Positions 27,123 to 35,681 of a DNA stretch of 64,000 nucleotides are shown one piece after another. The stretch comes from Thioalkalicoccus limnaeus. GTDB taxonomy: Bacteria > Pseudomonadota > Gammaproteobacteria > Chromatiales > Chromatiaceae. Numbering within the stretch: the stretch's first letter is position 1; every line of letters starts with the position of its first letter. Under the pieces are notes generated by a model. The model was not told the DNA's origin, searched no databases, and saw only the letters and a list, made by a program, of their open reading frames with translations. The translations under genes and the position numbers were made by a program. The stretch covers positions 31,662-95,661 of the forward strand of contig NZ_JBDKXB010000013.1 in NCBI RefSeq assembly GCF_041197575.1, in the 5' to 3' direction.

Positions 27123-28457
27123 ATGCCGATCGAACGCTGGAACGACACCGAGGGAGGCCTGCATCCGGCCAGCGCCCACGACTACCTGCCGACCACGAAG
27201 CTCCAGGAGGTGCAACGGCGACGGCTGCGGGCCGTCGTGGACCGGGCCTACCAGCATGTCGCGCTGATTCGCGAACGCATGGATGCACGCGGCGTGAAGC
27301 CTGACGATATCCACGACCTCAGCGACACGGCCAAGCTCCCCTTCACGACGAAGGCCGACCTGCGCGACACCTATCCATTCGGCCTGTTCGCGAGCCCGAT
27401 GAGCGAGATCGTGCGGCTGCATGCATCGTCGGGGACCACCGGCAAACCGATCGTCGTCGCCTATACCAACGAGGACCTGTCGGTCTGGGCCGAGGTCATG
27501 ACCCGCACCTTCGCCGCCTGCGGGCTGCACCGCGGCGACGTCGTCCAGAACGCCTTCGGCTACGGGCTCTTCACCGGCGGCCTCGGCGCCCATTACGGCG
27601 CCGAAGCGCTCGGCGCGACCGTGGTGCCCATCTCCGGCGGCAACACCGAACGCCAGATCATGGTCATGAAGGACTTCGGCGTCACCGCGGTCTGCGCGAC
27701 GCCGAGCTACTTCACGCACCTGATCGAGCGGGCCAACGAGGTCGGCGTCGATCTGCGTGAACTGCCGCTGCGCGTTGGGGTCTTCGGGGCCGAACCCTGG
27801 AGCGACGCGATGCGCGAGCGGATCGAGATCGACAGCGGCATCAAGGCCTACGACATCTATGGGCTGTCGGAGATCATCGGACCCGGCGTCGCGAGCGAGT
27901 GCTCGGTCCAGCAGGGTCTGCACGTCTTCGAGGACCACTTCTATCCGGAGATCATCGACCCGGACACCGGCGAGACCCTGCCCGACGGCGCCGAGGGCGA
28001 ACTGGTCCTGACGACCTTGAGCAAGCGGGCGATGCCGATCATCCGCTATCGCACGCGCGACATCACCCGCCTGATAACCGAGCCCTGCCCCTGCGGTCGC
28101 ACGTTGCGGCGGATTCGCCGCATCGGCCGGCGCAGCGACGACATGTTCATCATCCGCGGCGTCAATGTCTACCCATCACAGGTCGAGGCGGCGCTGCTCA
28201 AGGTCGAGGGCACGCTACCCCACTACCAGATCATCCTGACCCGCGAGCAAGGGCTCGATCAGATGGCCGTCGAGGTCGAGGTGACCCCCGAGGTCTTCAG
28301 CGACAAGATCGGCGCGCTGGAAAAGGTGCGCATGAGTCTGGCGCAAGCGATCGAACATATCCTCGGCATCCGGGTCGCGTTGCGCCTCGTTGAACCCCGC
28401 AGCATCGCGCGTAGCGAAGGCAAGGCCAAACGGGTCATCGACCGGCGGACGATCTGA
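27123..28457 (+). CDS. paaK: Phenylacetate-CoA ligase
   Basis: The 444-residue adenylate-forming enzyme activates phenylacetate (or a related arylacetate) to its CoA thioester with ATP. Motifs are LHASSGTTGKPIVVAYT (P-loop-like), the aryl-binding QNAFGYGLFTGG, YDIYGLSEIIGPGVA, and the C-terminal hinge RSDDMFIIRGVNVYPSQVE. It follows iorB by five bases, forming an iorA-iorB-paaK operon. The pairing suggests oxidation of aromatic amino-acid-derived 2-oxoacids, with PaaK rescuing or making the arylacetyl-CoA, or running in reverse to conserve ATP. No paaABCDE ring-degradation genes are in view. Confidence 0.93.
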   Translation: MPIERWNDTEGGLHPASAHDYLPTTKLQEVQRRRLRAVVDRAYQHVALIRERMDARGVKPDDIHDLSDTAKLPFTTKADLRDTYPFGLFASPMSEIVRLHASSGTTGKPIVVAYTNEDLSVWAEVMTRTFAACGLHRGDVVQNAFGYGLFTGGLGAHYGAEALGATVVPISGGNTERQIMVMKDFGVTAVCATPSYFTHLIERANEVGVDLRELPLRVGVFGAEPWSDAMRERIEIDSGIKAYDIYGLSEIIGPGVASECSVQQGLHVFEDHFYPEIIDPDTGETLPDGAEGELVLTTLSKRAMPIIRYRTRDITRLITEPCPCGRTLRRIRRIGRRSDDMFIIRGVNVYPSQVEAALLKVEGTLPHYQIILTREQGLDQMAVEVEVTPEVFSDKIGALEKVRMSLAQAIEHILGIRVALRLVEPRSIARSEGKAKRVIDRRTI

Positions 28458-28496
28458 GACCCTTGGCATCGGTCGTCGGACCCGTTCGAGGGTCCG

Positions 28497-29048
28497 TCAC
28501 CGCGCGGCCTGCTCCATGCCCGCCGGGGTCTTCAGTGCCCGAACTCGGTCGAGCAGCCGCGGATCATCCCACTCGCGCTCACCGACCGCTTCATAGATCA
28601 GGCGCCCCTCCCCGTCGAGGACGAAGGTGGTTGGCAGGCCGCGCATCGGCCACAGCGGCGCGACCCGGGTCTCGCGATCGAGCGGCAGCGGGAAGGTCAC
28701 CGGATACCGCTCCAGGAAGGCGCGTACGGCGTCCGCGTCTTCGCCGACGTTGATCGCGACCAAGCCGATACCCTCGTCTTCGATCGTTTCCCATGCCCGT
28801 TGCAGCGCGGGCATCTCGGCACGACAAGGCGCGCACCAGGTCGCCCAGAAGTTGACGATCAGCGGCGCGCCCCGATAATCGGCGAGACGATGAAGGCGGT
28901 CGTCGGCATCGGTCAACGCGAACTCAGGTGCCGGCGGCTGCCCCGCCACCTCGGTCAGCTGTGGCTCCGCGGCCAGCACAGCAAAGGAGGCGGCCAGCGT
29001 GAACCAGCCGCCGACCCCAAGACCCACCAGGCCATTCCGTTTCATCAT
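28497..29048 (-). CDS. TlpA/ResA-like periplasmic thioredoxin
   Basis: The 183-residue protein has an N-terminal signal/anchor (GVGGWFTLAASFAVLAAEP) and a thioredoxin fold with the redox motif WATWCAPCRAEMP at about residues 70-82. The cis-Pro loop GLPTTFVLD follows, and the helix between is of the TlpA type. It should reduce or exchange disulfides in the periplasm, perhaps for cytochrome c maturation or Sox proteins. It converges with paaK and stands alone. Confidence 0.88.
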   Translation of the reverse strand: MMKRNGLVGLGVGGWFTLAASFAVLAAEPQLTEVAGQPPAPEFALTDADDRLHRLADYRGAPLIVNFWATWCAPCRAEMPALQRAWETIEDEGIGLVAINVGEDADAVRAFLERYPVTFPLPLDRETRVAPLWPMRGLPTTFVLDGEGRLIYEAVGEREWDDPRLLDRVRALKTPAGMEQAAR

Positions 29049-29176
29049 CGAACTGCTCTAGGCTGTGTTGACACGACCTCGCAGATGAGGCCGAGAGAGC
29101 GGGTTGCCAACCCGTTGCCCGGGCATCGAGCAGCCCACAGACCCTCAGCGGGCACCCAGACCACAGGAACCAGCAC

Positions 29177-29815
29177 ATGAACCCAGAGGATTTCCGTGTC
29201 GCGGCAATGCAGCGTGGTCTGTCACGCGAGGATCTGAATCAGAACCCGGTCATGCAGTTCGAGGACTGGTACCAGGCCACGATCGAGACCGGCCTGCCTG
29301 AACCGAACGCAATGACCCTTGCGACCGTCGACCGCAACGGCCAGCCCTGGGCGCGGACTGTGCTGCTGAAGCTGTACGACGACCGGGGCTTCGTCTTCTT
29401 CACGAATTACGACAGCGCCAAGGCCGAGCAGATCGGGGGCAATCCGCGCGTGGCACTGCTTTTCCCGTGGGTCGCACTGGGTCGCCAGATCCAGATCACT
29501 GGTATGGCCGAGCGGATCCCAACCGCCGAATCGCTGCGCTATTTCCTGACGCGCCCGCGCGGCAGCCAGATCGGGGCCTGGGCCTCGCAACAGAGCAAGG
29601 TCATCCAATCTCGCGCGCTACTCGACATCAAGGTCGCCGAGATCCAGCAGCGCTTCGCGGCGGGCCAGGTTCCGCTGCCGGCGTTCTGGGGCGGGCTGCG
29701 GGTCGCACCGGAGACGATCGAGTTCTGGCAGGCGCGTCCGAACCGCCTGCATGATCGCTTCCGCTACCAGCGCGACGCGCACGGGGTCTGGTCGGTTCAA
29801 CGGCTCGCGCCATGA
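29177..29815 (+). CDS. pdxH: Pyridoxamine 5'-phosphate oxidase
   Basis: The 212-residue FMN enzyme oxidises pyridoxine/pyridoxamine phosphate to pyridoxal phosphate. Family features are ARTVLLKLYDDRGFVFFTNY (FMN binding), FPWVALGRQIQITG, SRPRGS-like TRPRGSQIGAWAS, and the C-terminal WGGLRVAPETIEFWQ...RLHDR. Length is standard. Monocistronic. Confidence 0.95.
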   Translation: MNPEDFRVAAMQRGLSREDLNQNPVMQFEDWYQATIETGLPEPNAMTLATVDRNGQPWARTVLLKLYDDRGFVFFTNYDSAKAEQIGGNPRVALLFPWVALGRQIQITGMAERIPTAESLRYFLTRPRGSQIGAWASQQSKVIQSRALLDIKVAEIQQRFAAGQVPLPAFWGGLRVAPETIEFWQARPNRLHDRFRYQRDAHGVWSVQRLAP

Positions 29816-29861
29816 GGCCGGCGGTCCGGGCGCGGACCACATCGACCGCGATCGACCGCTG

Positions 29862-31424
29862 TCAAGCAACCGAGTCGGCGGCTCGCTCACTGGCCAGAGA
29901 ACGGTGCAACAGGATGTTCAACAAGCGCATGGTCGCATTGATCGCCGCGAAGACCTGGTTGGCATGGACGCCGCGGGTCTTGATGTCGCGCCCATCGAAC
30001 CGCCAGGTGATGGTGCATTCGGTCAAGGCGTCGGTCCGCCCGCCCTTGGGGATGCGGATCTCGAAGTCGACCAGCGGCGGCAACGCCAGGCCACGCGGCT
30101 TCAGGATCTTGGCCAGCGCATTGTTGAAGGCATCGAAACCGCCGTTGCCGCTGCCAGCCGCCACGCAATGGTCATCGCCAAGCCGCACCCGCAGACTCGC
30201 GGTCGACTCGAGACTCAGGCTGCTCGAGACGGTGCACGCCAGCAGTTCGGCATGATCATAGTCCTTGCTCTCGAGGACCTCGGCGATGATGAAGGGTAGA
30301 TCCTCGGTCGTGATCGCCTTCTTCGAATCGCCCAGCTCGATGATCCGTTTGAGGACCTTGCGCTGATTCTCCTCCGACAGGCTGATATCGAGCCATTCGA
30401 GGTTCTTCAGCAGCGAGGCTTTGCCCGACAACTTGCCCAAGGCGTACTTGCGCTGCCGGGCGAACCGCTCCGGGCTCAAGCGCGTATGGTAGAGCAGGCC
30501 TTTCTTGTCCCCGTCGGCATGGATGCCGGCCGTTTGCGTGAAGACATCGGCACCGACCACCGGCGCATTGTCGGCGACCCGCTTGCCCGAAAAATACTCG
30601 ACCAGTTCGCTAGCACGCGCGAGGTGCGACTCCTCGACACCGAGATCGACACCCAATTGGTCACGCAGATTCACGACGACCTCGGCCAGCGACGCATTGC
30701 CGGCCCGCTCTCCGAGGCAGTTCACGGTGCAGTGAACCGCCGCCGCGCCGGCCTGCACCGCCGCCAGGATATTGGCCGTGGCCAGGCCATAGTCATTGTG
30801 CGGATGGAAATCGAAACACAGCCCGGGAAAACGACCGATCATGTCGGCGAGGGCGCCGCGGACCTGATCCGGCGTCATGACGCCCAGGGTATCCGGCAGC
30901 ATGAAATGACCGACCCCGGCATCGGCGAGTTTTTCTAGAAAACCGTAGACGTAGACGGGGTTGTCCCGGTAGCCGTTCGACCAGTCCTCGAGGTAGAGAT
31001 TGACCGCCAGGCCTTGAGCCTGGGCCAGGCCGATCGCGTCTCGCACATCTCGGACATGTTCATCGAGGGTCTTGCCCAGTTGCCCAACGCAGTGTTTTTC
31101 GCTGCCCTTGGCCAGCAGATTGATCACCCGCCCGTTGGCCTCGCGAATCCAGTCGATGCTGCGTCCGCGATCGATGAACCCGAGCACCTCGACCCGATCG
31201 GCCAAGCCGACCCCGGCCGCCCACTCGACGATGGCCGCTACGGCCTCCTGCTCGCCCGGCGAGACCCGCGCCGAGGCGACCTCGATACGATCGACCCGCA
31301 CCGCCTCGAGCAGGATCCGCGCAATGCTGGTCTTCTCCTCGGCGGAAAAGGACACGCCCTGGGTTTGCTCGCCGTCGCGCAGCGTGGTGTCGAGGATCTG
31401 GATGTAGCGATTCGGTGTGGTCAT
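29862..31424 (-). CDS. 2-isopropylmalate / (R)-citramalate synthase family enzyme
   Basis: The 520-residue protein has a DRE-TIM barrel (LDTTLRDGEQTQGVSFSAEE, metal ligands Asp near the start and HPHNDYG at about 205-211, the NCLGERAGNASL motif), a linker, and a C-terminal regulatory LeuA dimer domain (from about 385). It condenses acetyl-CoA with 2-oxoisovalerate (leucine) or pyruvate (isoleucine via citramalate). The short LeuA2/CimA-like architecture and loop sequence leave the substrate open, so no symbol is given. There are no other leu genes adjacent; thrC follows on the same strand upstream. Confidence 0.85.
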   Translation of the reverse strand: MTTPNRYIQILDTTLRDGEQTQGVSFSAEEKTSIARILLEAVRVDRIEVASARVSPGEQEAVAAIVEWAAGVGLADRVEVLGFIDRGRSIDWIREANGRVINLLAKGSEKHCVGQLGKTLDEHVRDVRDAIGLAQAQGLAVNLYLEDWSNGYRDNPVYVYGFLEKLADAGVGHFMLPDTLGVMTPDQVRGALADMIGRFPGLCFDFHPHNDYGLATANILAAVQAGAAAVHCTVNCLGERAGNASLAEVVVNLRDQLGVDLGVEESHLARASELVEYFSGKRVADNAPVVGADVFTQTAGIHADGDKKGLLYHTRLSPERFARQRKYALGKLSGKASLLKNLEWLDISLSEENQRKVLKRIIELGDSKKAITTEDLPFIIAEVLESKDYDHAELLACTVSSSLSLESTASLRVRLGDDHCVAAGSGNGGFDAFNNALAKILKPRGLALPPLVDFEIRIPKGGRTDALTECTITWRFDGRDIKTRGVHANQVFAAINATMRLLNILLHRSLASERAADSVA

Positions 31425-31605
31425 GGCGCCGCCTTAAGGGCCCTCGCTCAGTGAGTGTTCCTCCCGTCGATCGCAGGGAGGCGAACAGAAAACAGATCAC
31501 CCGCTCGGTAGCGATCCGCGCGCGCCGCGCGCTCATTGGCGCCGGGCCTTTCCTGGCGCCCTTCAGCCCCGTGGCTTCATCCTCATGGCTTACGAGGCTC
31601 GCGCG

Positions 31606-32988
31606 TCATCGTTCAAGGGTCTCGCGCAGAAAATCGCGAACCGCGTCGATGTCCGCGCCCAACTCGATCGATCGGATCGGCCGCTCCATCAGCCCGCGAA
31701 GACTCGCCGGCGGTGGCGCCTCGCGGCCAATGGCGCGGTGTACGACCTCGTTGAACTTGGCCGGGTGCGCGGTCGCCAGGCAGACCAGGTCACGGCGATC
31801 ACCGCCGGCCCGGACGCCGATCGCCGTGTGAGGATCGAGGATATAGCCGCTCGCCGTGAAGGTCTCGCGAATCTGCGAGAGCGTCGCGTCGTCATCAACG
31901 GCCATCGCTGCGAAATCGGATTTGACACGGGCCTGTTCGGCCTCGGTGACGATCAAACGACCGTGACGGGACAGCGCGTCGAACAGGCACCTCACCCGGT
32001 CTGGATCCTGGCCGACGAGGAAATAGAGGTAACGCTCGAAGTTCGATGCGACCTGGATATCCATCGCCGGGCTCAAGGTCGCATGGACCGGGCCCGTCTC
32101 GTAGACCCCAGTCTCGACGAAGCGGGTCAGGATATCGTTGCGGTTCGTCGCCAGGATCAGACGATCGACCGGCAGGCCCATCCGTTTCGCCAGGAAACCG
32201 GCGAAGATATCGCCGAAGTTCCCGGTCGGCACCGAGAAGCTGATGGCCCGATCCGGGTTCCCGTCGGTCACCCGCGCCCACGCGTAGAAGTAATAGACCA
32301 CCTGGGCCAATATCCGCGCCCAATTGATCGAATTGACCGCGGCGAGATGGCATTCTCGTTTGAGTGCCAGGTCACGAAACAACGTCTTGACCAGACGCTG
32401 TGCATCGTCAAAGGAGCCCCGCAGCGCAATATTGTGTACGTTGGCGTCGAGCACCGTCGTCATCTGCCGTTCCTGGATCGGCGACACGCGGCCTTTCGGA
32501 AACAACACGAAGATCCGGATCCGGTCCTTGCCGCGAACGCCGGCGATGGCCGCCGACCCGGTATCGCCGGACGTGGCCCCGACGATGTTGAGTTCTCCGC
32601 CATCGCGCACGAGGAGGTACTCGAACAGGTTGCCGAGGAACTGCAGGGCGACGTCCTTGAAGGCGGCGGTCGGACCATGGAACAGCTCGAGGACCCAGCG
32701 CGAGCCGACCTCGACGACCGGAGTCACCTCGGGCGCGGTGAAACTGGCGTAGGAGCGCTCGATGAGATCGGCGAGATCGCTCCGTGACAGCTCGTCGCCG
32801 ACGAACGGCGTCATCAACTCGAGCGCCAGATCCTGAAATCTCAGCCGGCTCCAGTCTCTCAATGTGTCCGGCGAGAGTTGCGGCAAGGCATCAGGAACGA
32901 GCAGGCCGCCATCGTCGGCCAAGCCCATCCGGACCGCCTCCGCAAAGCCGACGGGAGGGACACCGCCGCGGGTGCTGACGTATTTCAT
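31606..32988 (-). CDS. thrC: Threonine synthase
   Basis: From the ATG at 32988 (MKYVSTRGGVPPVGFAEAVR) the protein has 460 residues. The PLP lysine lies in ELFHGPTAAFKDVALQFLG, the phosphate-binding Gly loop in VGATSGDTGSAAI, and the C-terminal DPHTAIGVRAG matches the family. It converts O-phosphohomoserine to threonine. An upstream start at 33081 would add 31 atypical residues and was rejected. Not linked to hom or thrB in this window. Confidence 0.94.
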   Translation of the reverse strand: MKYVSTRGGVPPVGFAEAVRMGLADDGGLLVPDALPQLSPDTLRDWSRLRFQDLALELMTPFVGDELSRSDLADLIERSYASFTAPEVTPVVEVGSRWVLELFHGPTAAFKDVALQFLGNLFEYLLVRDGGELNIVGATSGDTGSAAIAGVRGKDRIRIFVLFPKGRVSPIQERQMTTVLDANVHNIALRGSFDDAQRLVKTLFRDLALKRECHLAAVNSINWARILAQVVYYFYAWARVTDGNPDRAISFSVPTGNFGDIFAGFLAKRMGLPVDRLILATNRNDILTRFVETGVYETGPVHATLSPAMDIQVASNFERYLYFLVGQDPDRVRCLFDALSRHGRLIVTEAEQARVKSDFAAMAVDDDATLSQIRETFTASGYILDPHTAIGVRAGGDRRDLVCLATAHPAKFNEVVHRAIGREAPPPASLRGLMERPIRSIELGADIDAVRDFLRETLER

Positions 32989-33477
32989 AACGCGGGGATT
33001 CCGGTTCGACGGCGGCTCGAGACGAGCGCCGCCCAAAGGCGTGAAGTTAATGGAAAGGACTACGCGGATCAAGGCAGGCAACCAGCATGCGACCCCACCA
33101 ATACTGAGAATAGGCCAATGACCGTCATACTAAGTATTGACATCTTTACGGCCGCGAAAACACAATGCCTGGCCCCGATGACCGCCAACGTCATTCGGGG
33201 GGTCGGGACACCTTGGGGAGCCCGCACGGGGTTGGGATGCCTCGCAGTTCAGGGCCGCGAGTGCGGCTAAAAAACGAAGTGAACGGCGTTGCTGTCGCCT
33301 TCGCGTATGGCTGGTTGGGCGCAAAGACCTTTCGGCGAGGTTTTCCGGCGAACGACAGGGCCTCCGTCGTTCGGCAACTAGGCCATCACTGCGTATCGGG
33401 CCCGGCGCGAGCGTCGCGCCGTCGCCCTGGGTAGCATCGCCGCCACTGGTGACAACAAACACGGAGTGACACTCAAT
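32989..33477. other. Gene-free interval between thrC and the symporter operon
   Basis: About 490 bases. No credible gene: the frames present are Arg-rich and lack ribosome-binding sites. The promoters of thrC (leftward) and the DUF4212-symporter operon (rightward) should be here. CTCGC (33240-33244) and GCGAG (33257-33261) can form a small stem followed by AAAAAA, without an obvious role. Confidence 0.4.
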
Positions 33478-33735
33478 ATGACATCCGATAAACGCGCCGG
33501 CTATTGGAAGGCGAACCTGACCCTGCTTGTCGTCCTGCTGACGATCTGGTTCGTCGTGTCGTTCGGGTTCGGGATTCTCCTGGTCGAACCCTTGAATGCC
33601 TTCTCCCTCGGAGGCTACAAGCTCGGCTTCTGGTTCGCGCAGCAGGGCTCGATCTACACATTCGTCGTGTTGATCTTCGTCTACGCCTTCCTGATGAACC
33701 GGCTCGACAAACGTTACGACGTCCACGAAGAGTGA
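33478..33735 (+). CDS. DUF4212 small subunit of a sodium/substrate symporter
   Basis: The 85-residue protein from ATG 33478 (CGGAGTG upstream) has two membrane helices (about 15-37 and 52-75) and the family-typical start KRAGYWKANL and end FLMNRLDKRYDVHEE. Such genes almost always precede a large sodium:solute symporter, and this one does, by 17 bases. The small subunit probably stabilises the transporter in the inner membrane. Confidence 0.9.
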   Translation: MTSDKRAGYWKANLTLLVVLLTIWFVVSFGFGILLVEPLNAFSLGGYKLGFWFAQQGSIYTFVVLIFVYAFLMNRLDKRYDVHEE

Positions 33736-33752
33736 CGACGAGGACACGATAA

Positions 33753-35534
33753 ATGGATCTGCAAACGATAACCTACATCATCGTGGGCGCGACCTTCGCG
33801 CTCTACATCGGCATCGCGATCTGGGCACGAGCCGCATCGACCGGCGAGTTCTACGTGGCCGGCAAAGGCATTCATCCGGTCGCCAACGGCATGGCCACCG
33901 CCGCCGACTGGATGTCGGCCGCGTCCTTCATCTCGATGGCCGGTTTGATCGCCTTCCAAGGCTATGACGCCTCCGTCTATCTGATGGGTTGGACCGGCGG
34001 CTACGTGTTGCTGGCCCTGCTGCTTGCGCCTTACTTGCGCAAGTTCGGCAAGTTCACGGTGCCGCAGTTCATCGGCGACCGCTACTATTCGCAAACGGCG
34101 CGCGTCGTCGCGGTCATCTGCTTGATCATCATCTCGGTCACCTATGTCATCGGCCAGATGCGCGGCGTCGGCGTCGCCTTCGGTCGCTTTCTCGAGGTGT
34201 CCTTCGAGGTCGGCGTCTTCGTCGGCATGGGCATCGTCTTCATCTACGCCGTGCTCGGTGGCATGAAGGGCATCACCTACACACAGATCGCGCAGTATGT
34301 CGTCCTGATCTTCGCCTACACGGTCCCGGCCATCTTCATCTCGCTGCAGATCACCGGCAACCCGCTCCCGCAACTGGGCCTTGGCGGTACCGTCACCGAC
34401 GGCAGCGGCATGTACCTGCTCGACAAGCTCGACCTGATCGTACAGGATCTCGGGTTCGCGGCGTACACGGCGCAAAGCAGCACGACCCTGAACCTGTTCC
34501 TGCTGACGATGTCGCTGATGATCGGCACCGCGGGCCTACCGCACGTCATCATCCGCTTCTTCACCGTGCCCAAGGTCAAGGACGCCCGCAGCTCGGCCGG
34601 TTGGGCACTGGTCTTCATCGCGATCCTGTACACGACGGCCCCGGCGGTCGGCGCGATGGCCCGCTTGAATCTGATCGAGACCGTGCAGACCGGCCCGGTC
34701 GGCGAGCAGACCGCGAACGTCGAGATCGCGCAATTGCCCGACTGGATGGTCCGCTGGCAGGCGACCGGCTTGCTCGATTGGGAAGACAAGAACAACGACG
34801 GGCGTTTGCAGTACTACAACGATAAGAATCCGGAAATGGTCGAAAAAGCCCAGGCTTGGGGCTGGGAAGGCAACGAACTGACCAAGGTCGACCGCGACAT
34901 CATGGTGTTGGCCAACCCCGAGATCGCCGGACTGCCGAACTGGGTCATCGCGCTCGTGGTCGCGGGCGGCCTTGCGGCGGCCCTGTCCACAGCGGCCGGT
35001 TTACTGCTCGCGATCTCCTCGGCGATCTCGCACGACCTGCTCAAGGGCGTCCTGATGCCGAAGCTGTCTGAGAAGGCCGAGCTGTTAGCGGGGCGAATCG
35101 CGATGGCCGGAGCGATCGCCTTGGCCGGTTGGCTAGGGATAAACCCACCAGGCTTCGCGGCAGAAGTGGTGGCGCTGGCCTTCGGTCTAGCCGCTGCGTC
35201 GATCTTCCCGGCGCTGATGATGGGCATCTTCTCCAAGCGGGCCAATAGTGCCGGTGCGATCGCCGGCATGATCGCGGGTCTCATCTCGACCCTGGTCTAC
35301 ATCTTCTGGTTCAAGGGTTGGTTCTTCCTGCCTGGTACCGCGATGGCGGAGAACATCCCAGCGAACTGGTTCCTGGGCATCTCGCCCGAGGCCTTCGGAG
35401 CCGTCGGCGCCCTCGTCAACTTCACGGTCGTGATCATCGTGTCCAAGTTGACGGCACCGCCGCCCGAGCACATCCAGCACTTGGTCGAGGACATCCGCGT
35501 CCCAGGCGGCGCGCGACAACCGATCGATCACTGA
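33753..35534 (+). CDS. Sodium:solute symporter, acetate/organic-acid type (ActP-like, VC_2705 subfamily)
   Basis: The 593-residue protein has 12-13 membrane helices and SSS-family signatures such as GIHPVANGMATAADWMSAAS FISMAG, YDASVYLMGWTGGYVLLALL and GTAGLPHVIIRFFTVPKVKDARSS. Compared with classical ActP it carries an extended hydrophilic loop (about residues 310-380, containing WEDKNNDGRLQYYNDKNPEM). This loop is typical of the subfamily paired with DUF4212. It likely imports acetate or a similar monocarboxylate with sodium. GAGG precedes the ATG. A strong terminator follows at 35564. Confidence 0.92.
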   Translation: MDLQTITYIIVGATFALYIGIAIWARAASTGEFYVAGKGIHPVANGMATAADWMSAASFISMAGLIAFQGYDASVYLMGWTGGYVLLALLLAPYLRKFGKFTVPQFIGDRYYSQTARVVAVICLIIISVTYVIGQMRGVGVAFGRFLEVSFEVGVFVGMGIVFIYAVLGGMKGITYTQIAQYVVLIFAYTVPAIFISLQITGNPLPQLGLGGTVTDGSGMYLLDKLDLIVQDLGFAAYTAQSSTTLNLFLLTMSLMIGTAGLPHVIIRFFTVPKVKDARSSAGWALVFIAILYTTAPAVGAMARLNLIETVQTGPVGEQTANVEIAQLPDWMVRWQATGLLDWEDKNNDGRLQYYNDKNPEMVEKAQAWGWEGNELTKVDRDIMVLANPEIAGLPNWVIALVVAGGLAAALSTAAGLLLAISSAISHDLLKGVLMPKLSEKAELLAGRIAMAGAIALAGWLGINPPGFAAEVVALAFGLAAASIFPALMMGIFSKRANSAGAIAGMIAGLISTLVYIFWFKGWFFLPGTAMAENIPANWFLGISPEAFGAVGALVNFTVVIIVSKLTAPPPEHIQHLVEDIRVPGGARQPIDH

Positions 35535-35563
35535 CGACCACCGGCCGGACTCCGGCCTGCCAC

Positions 35564-35588
35564 AGCCCCGCTCCGGCGGGGCTTTTTC
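35564..35588 (+). terminator. Rho-independent terminator of the symporter operon
   Basis: AGCCCCGC (35564-35571) and GCGGGGCT (35576-35583) form a perfect 8-bp stem with a TCCG tetraloop, directly followed by TTTT. It lies 30 bases past the symporter stop, separating it from the downstream CBS/DUF294 gene. Confidence 0.92.
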
Positions 35589-35681
35589 GTTGACCGGGGG
35601 CCATCGGCAATGAACGGAAGCCGCCCGAAGGCCGCTCGATGAGGTATCGTTACGCCGATATCACCTGACGAGGATTCGACG

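Noticed and set aside
31585..32787. 400-codon plus-strand frame opposite thrC
   Set aside because: It is the mirror of the well-supported threonine synthase gene; composition is Arg/Asp/His-rich and no domain is seen.
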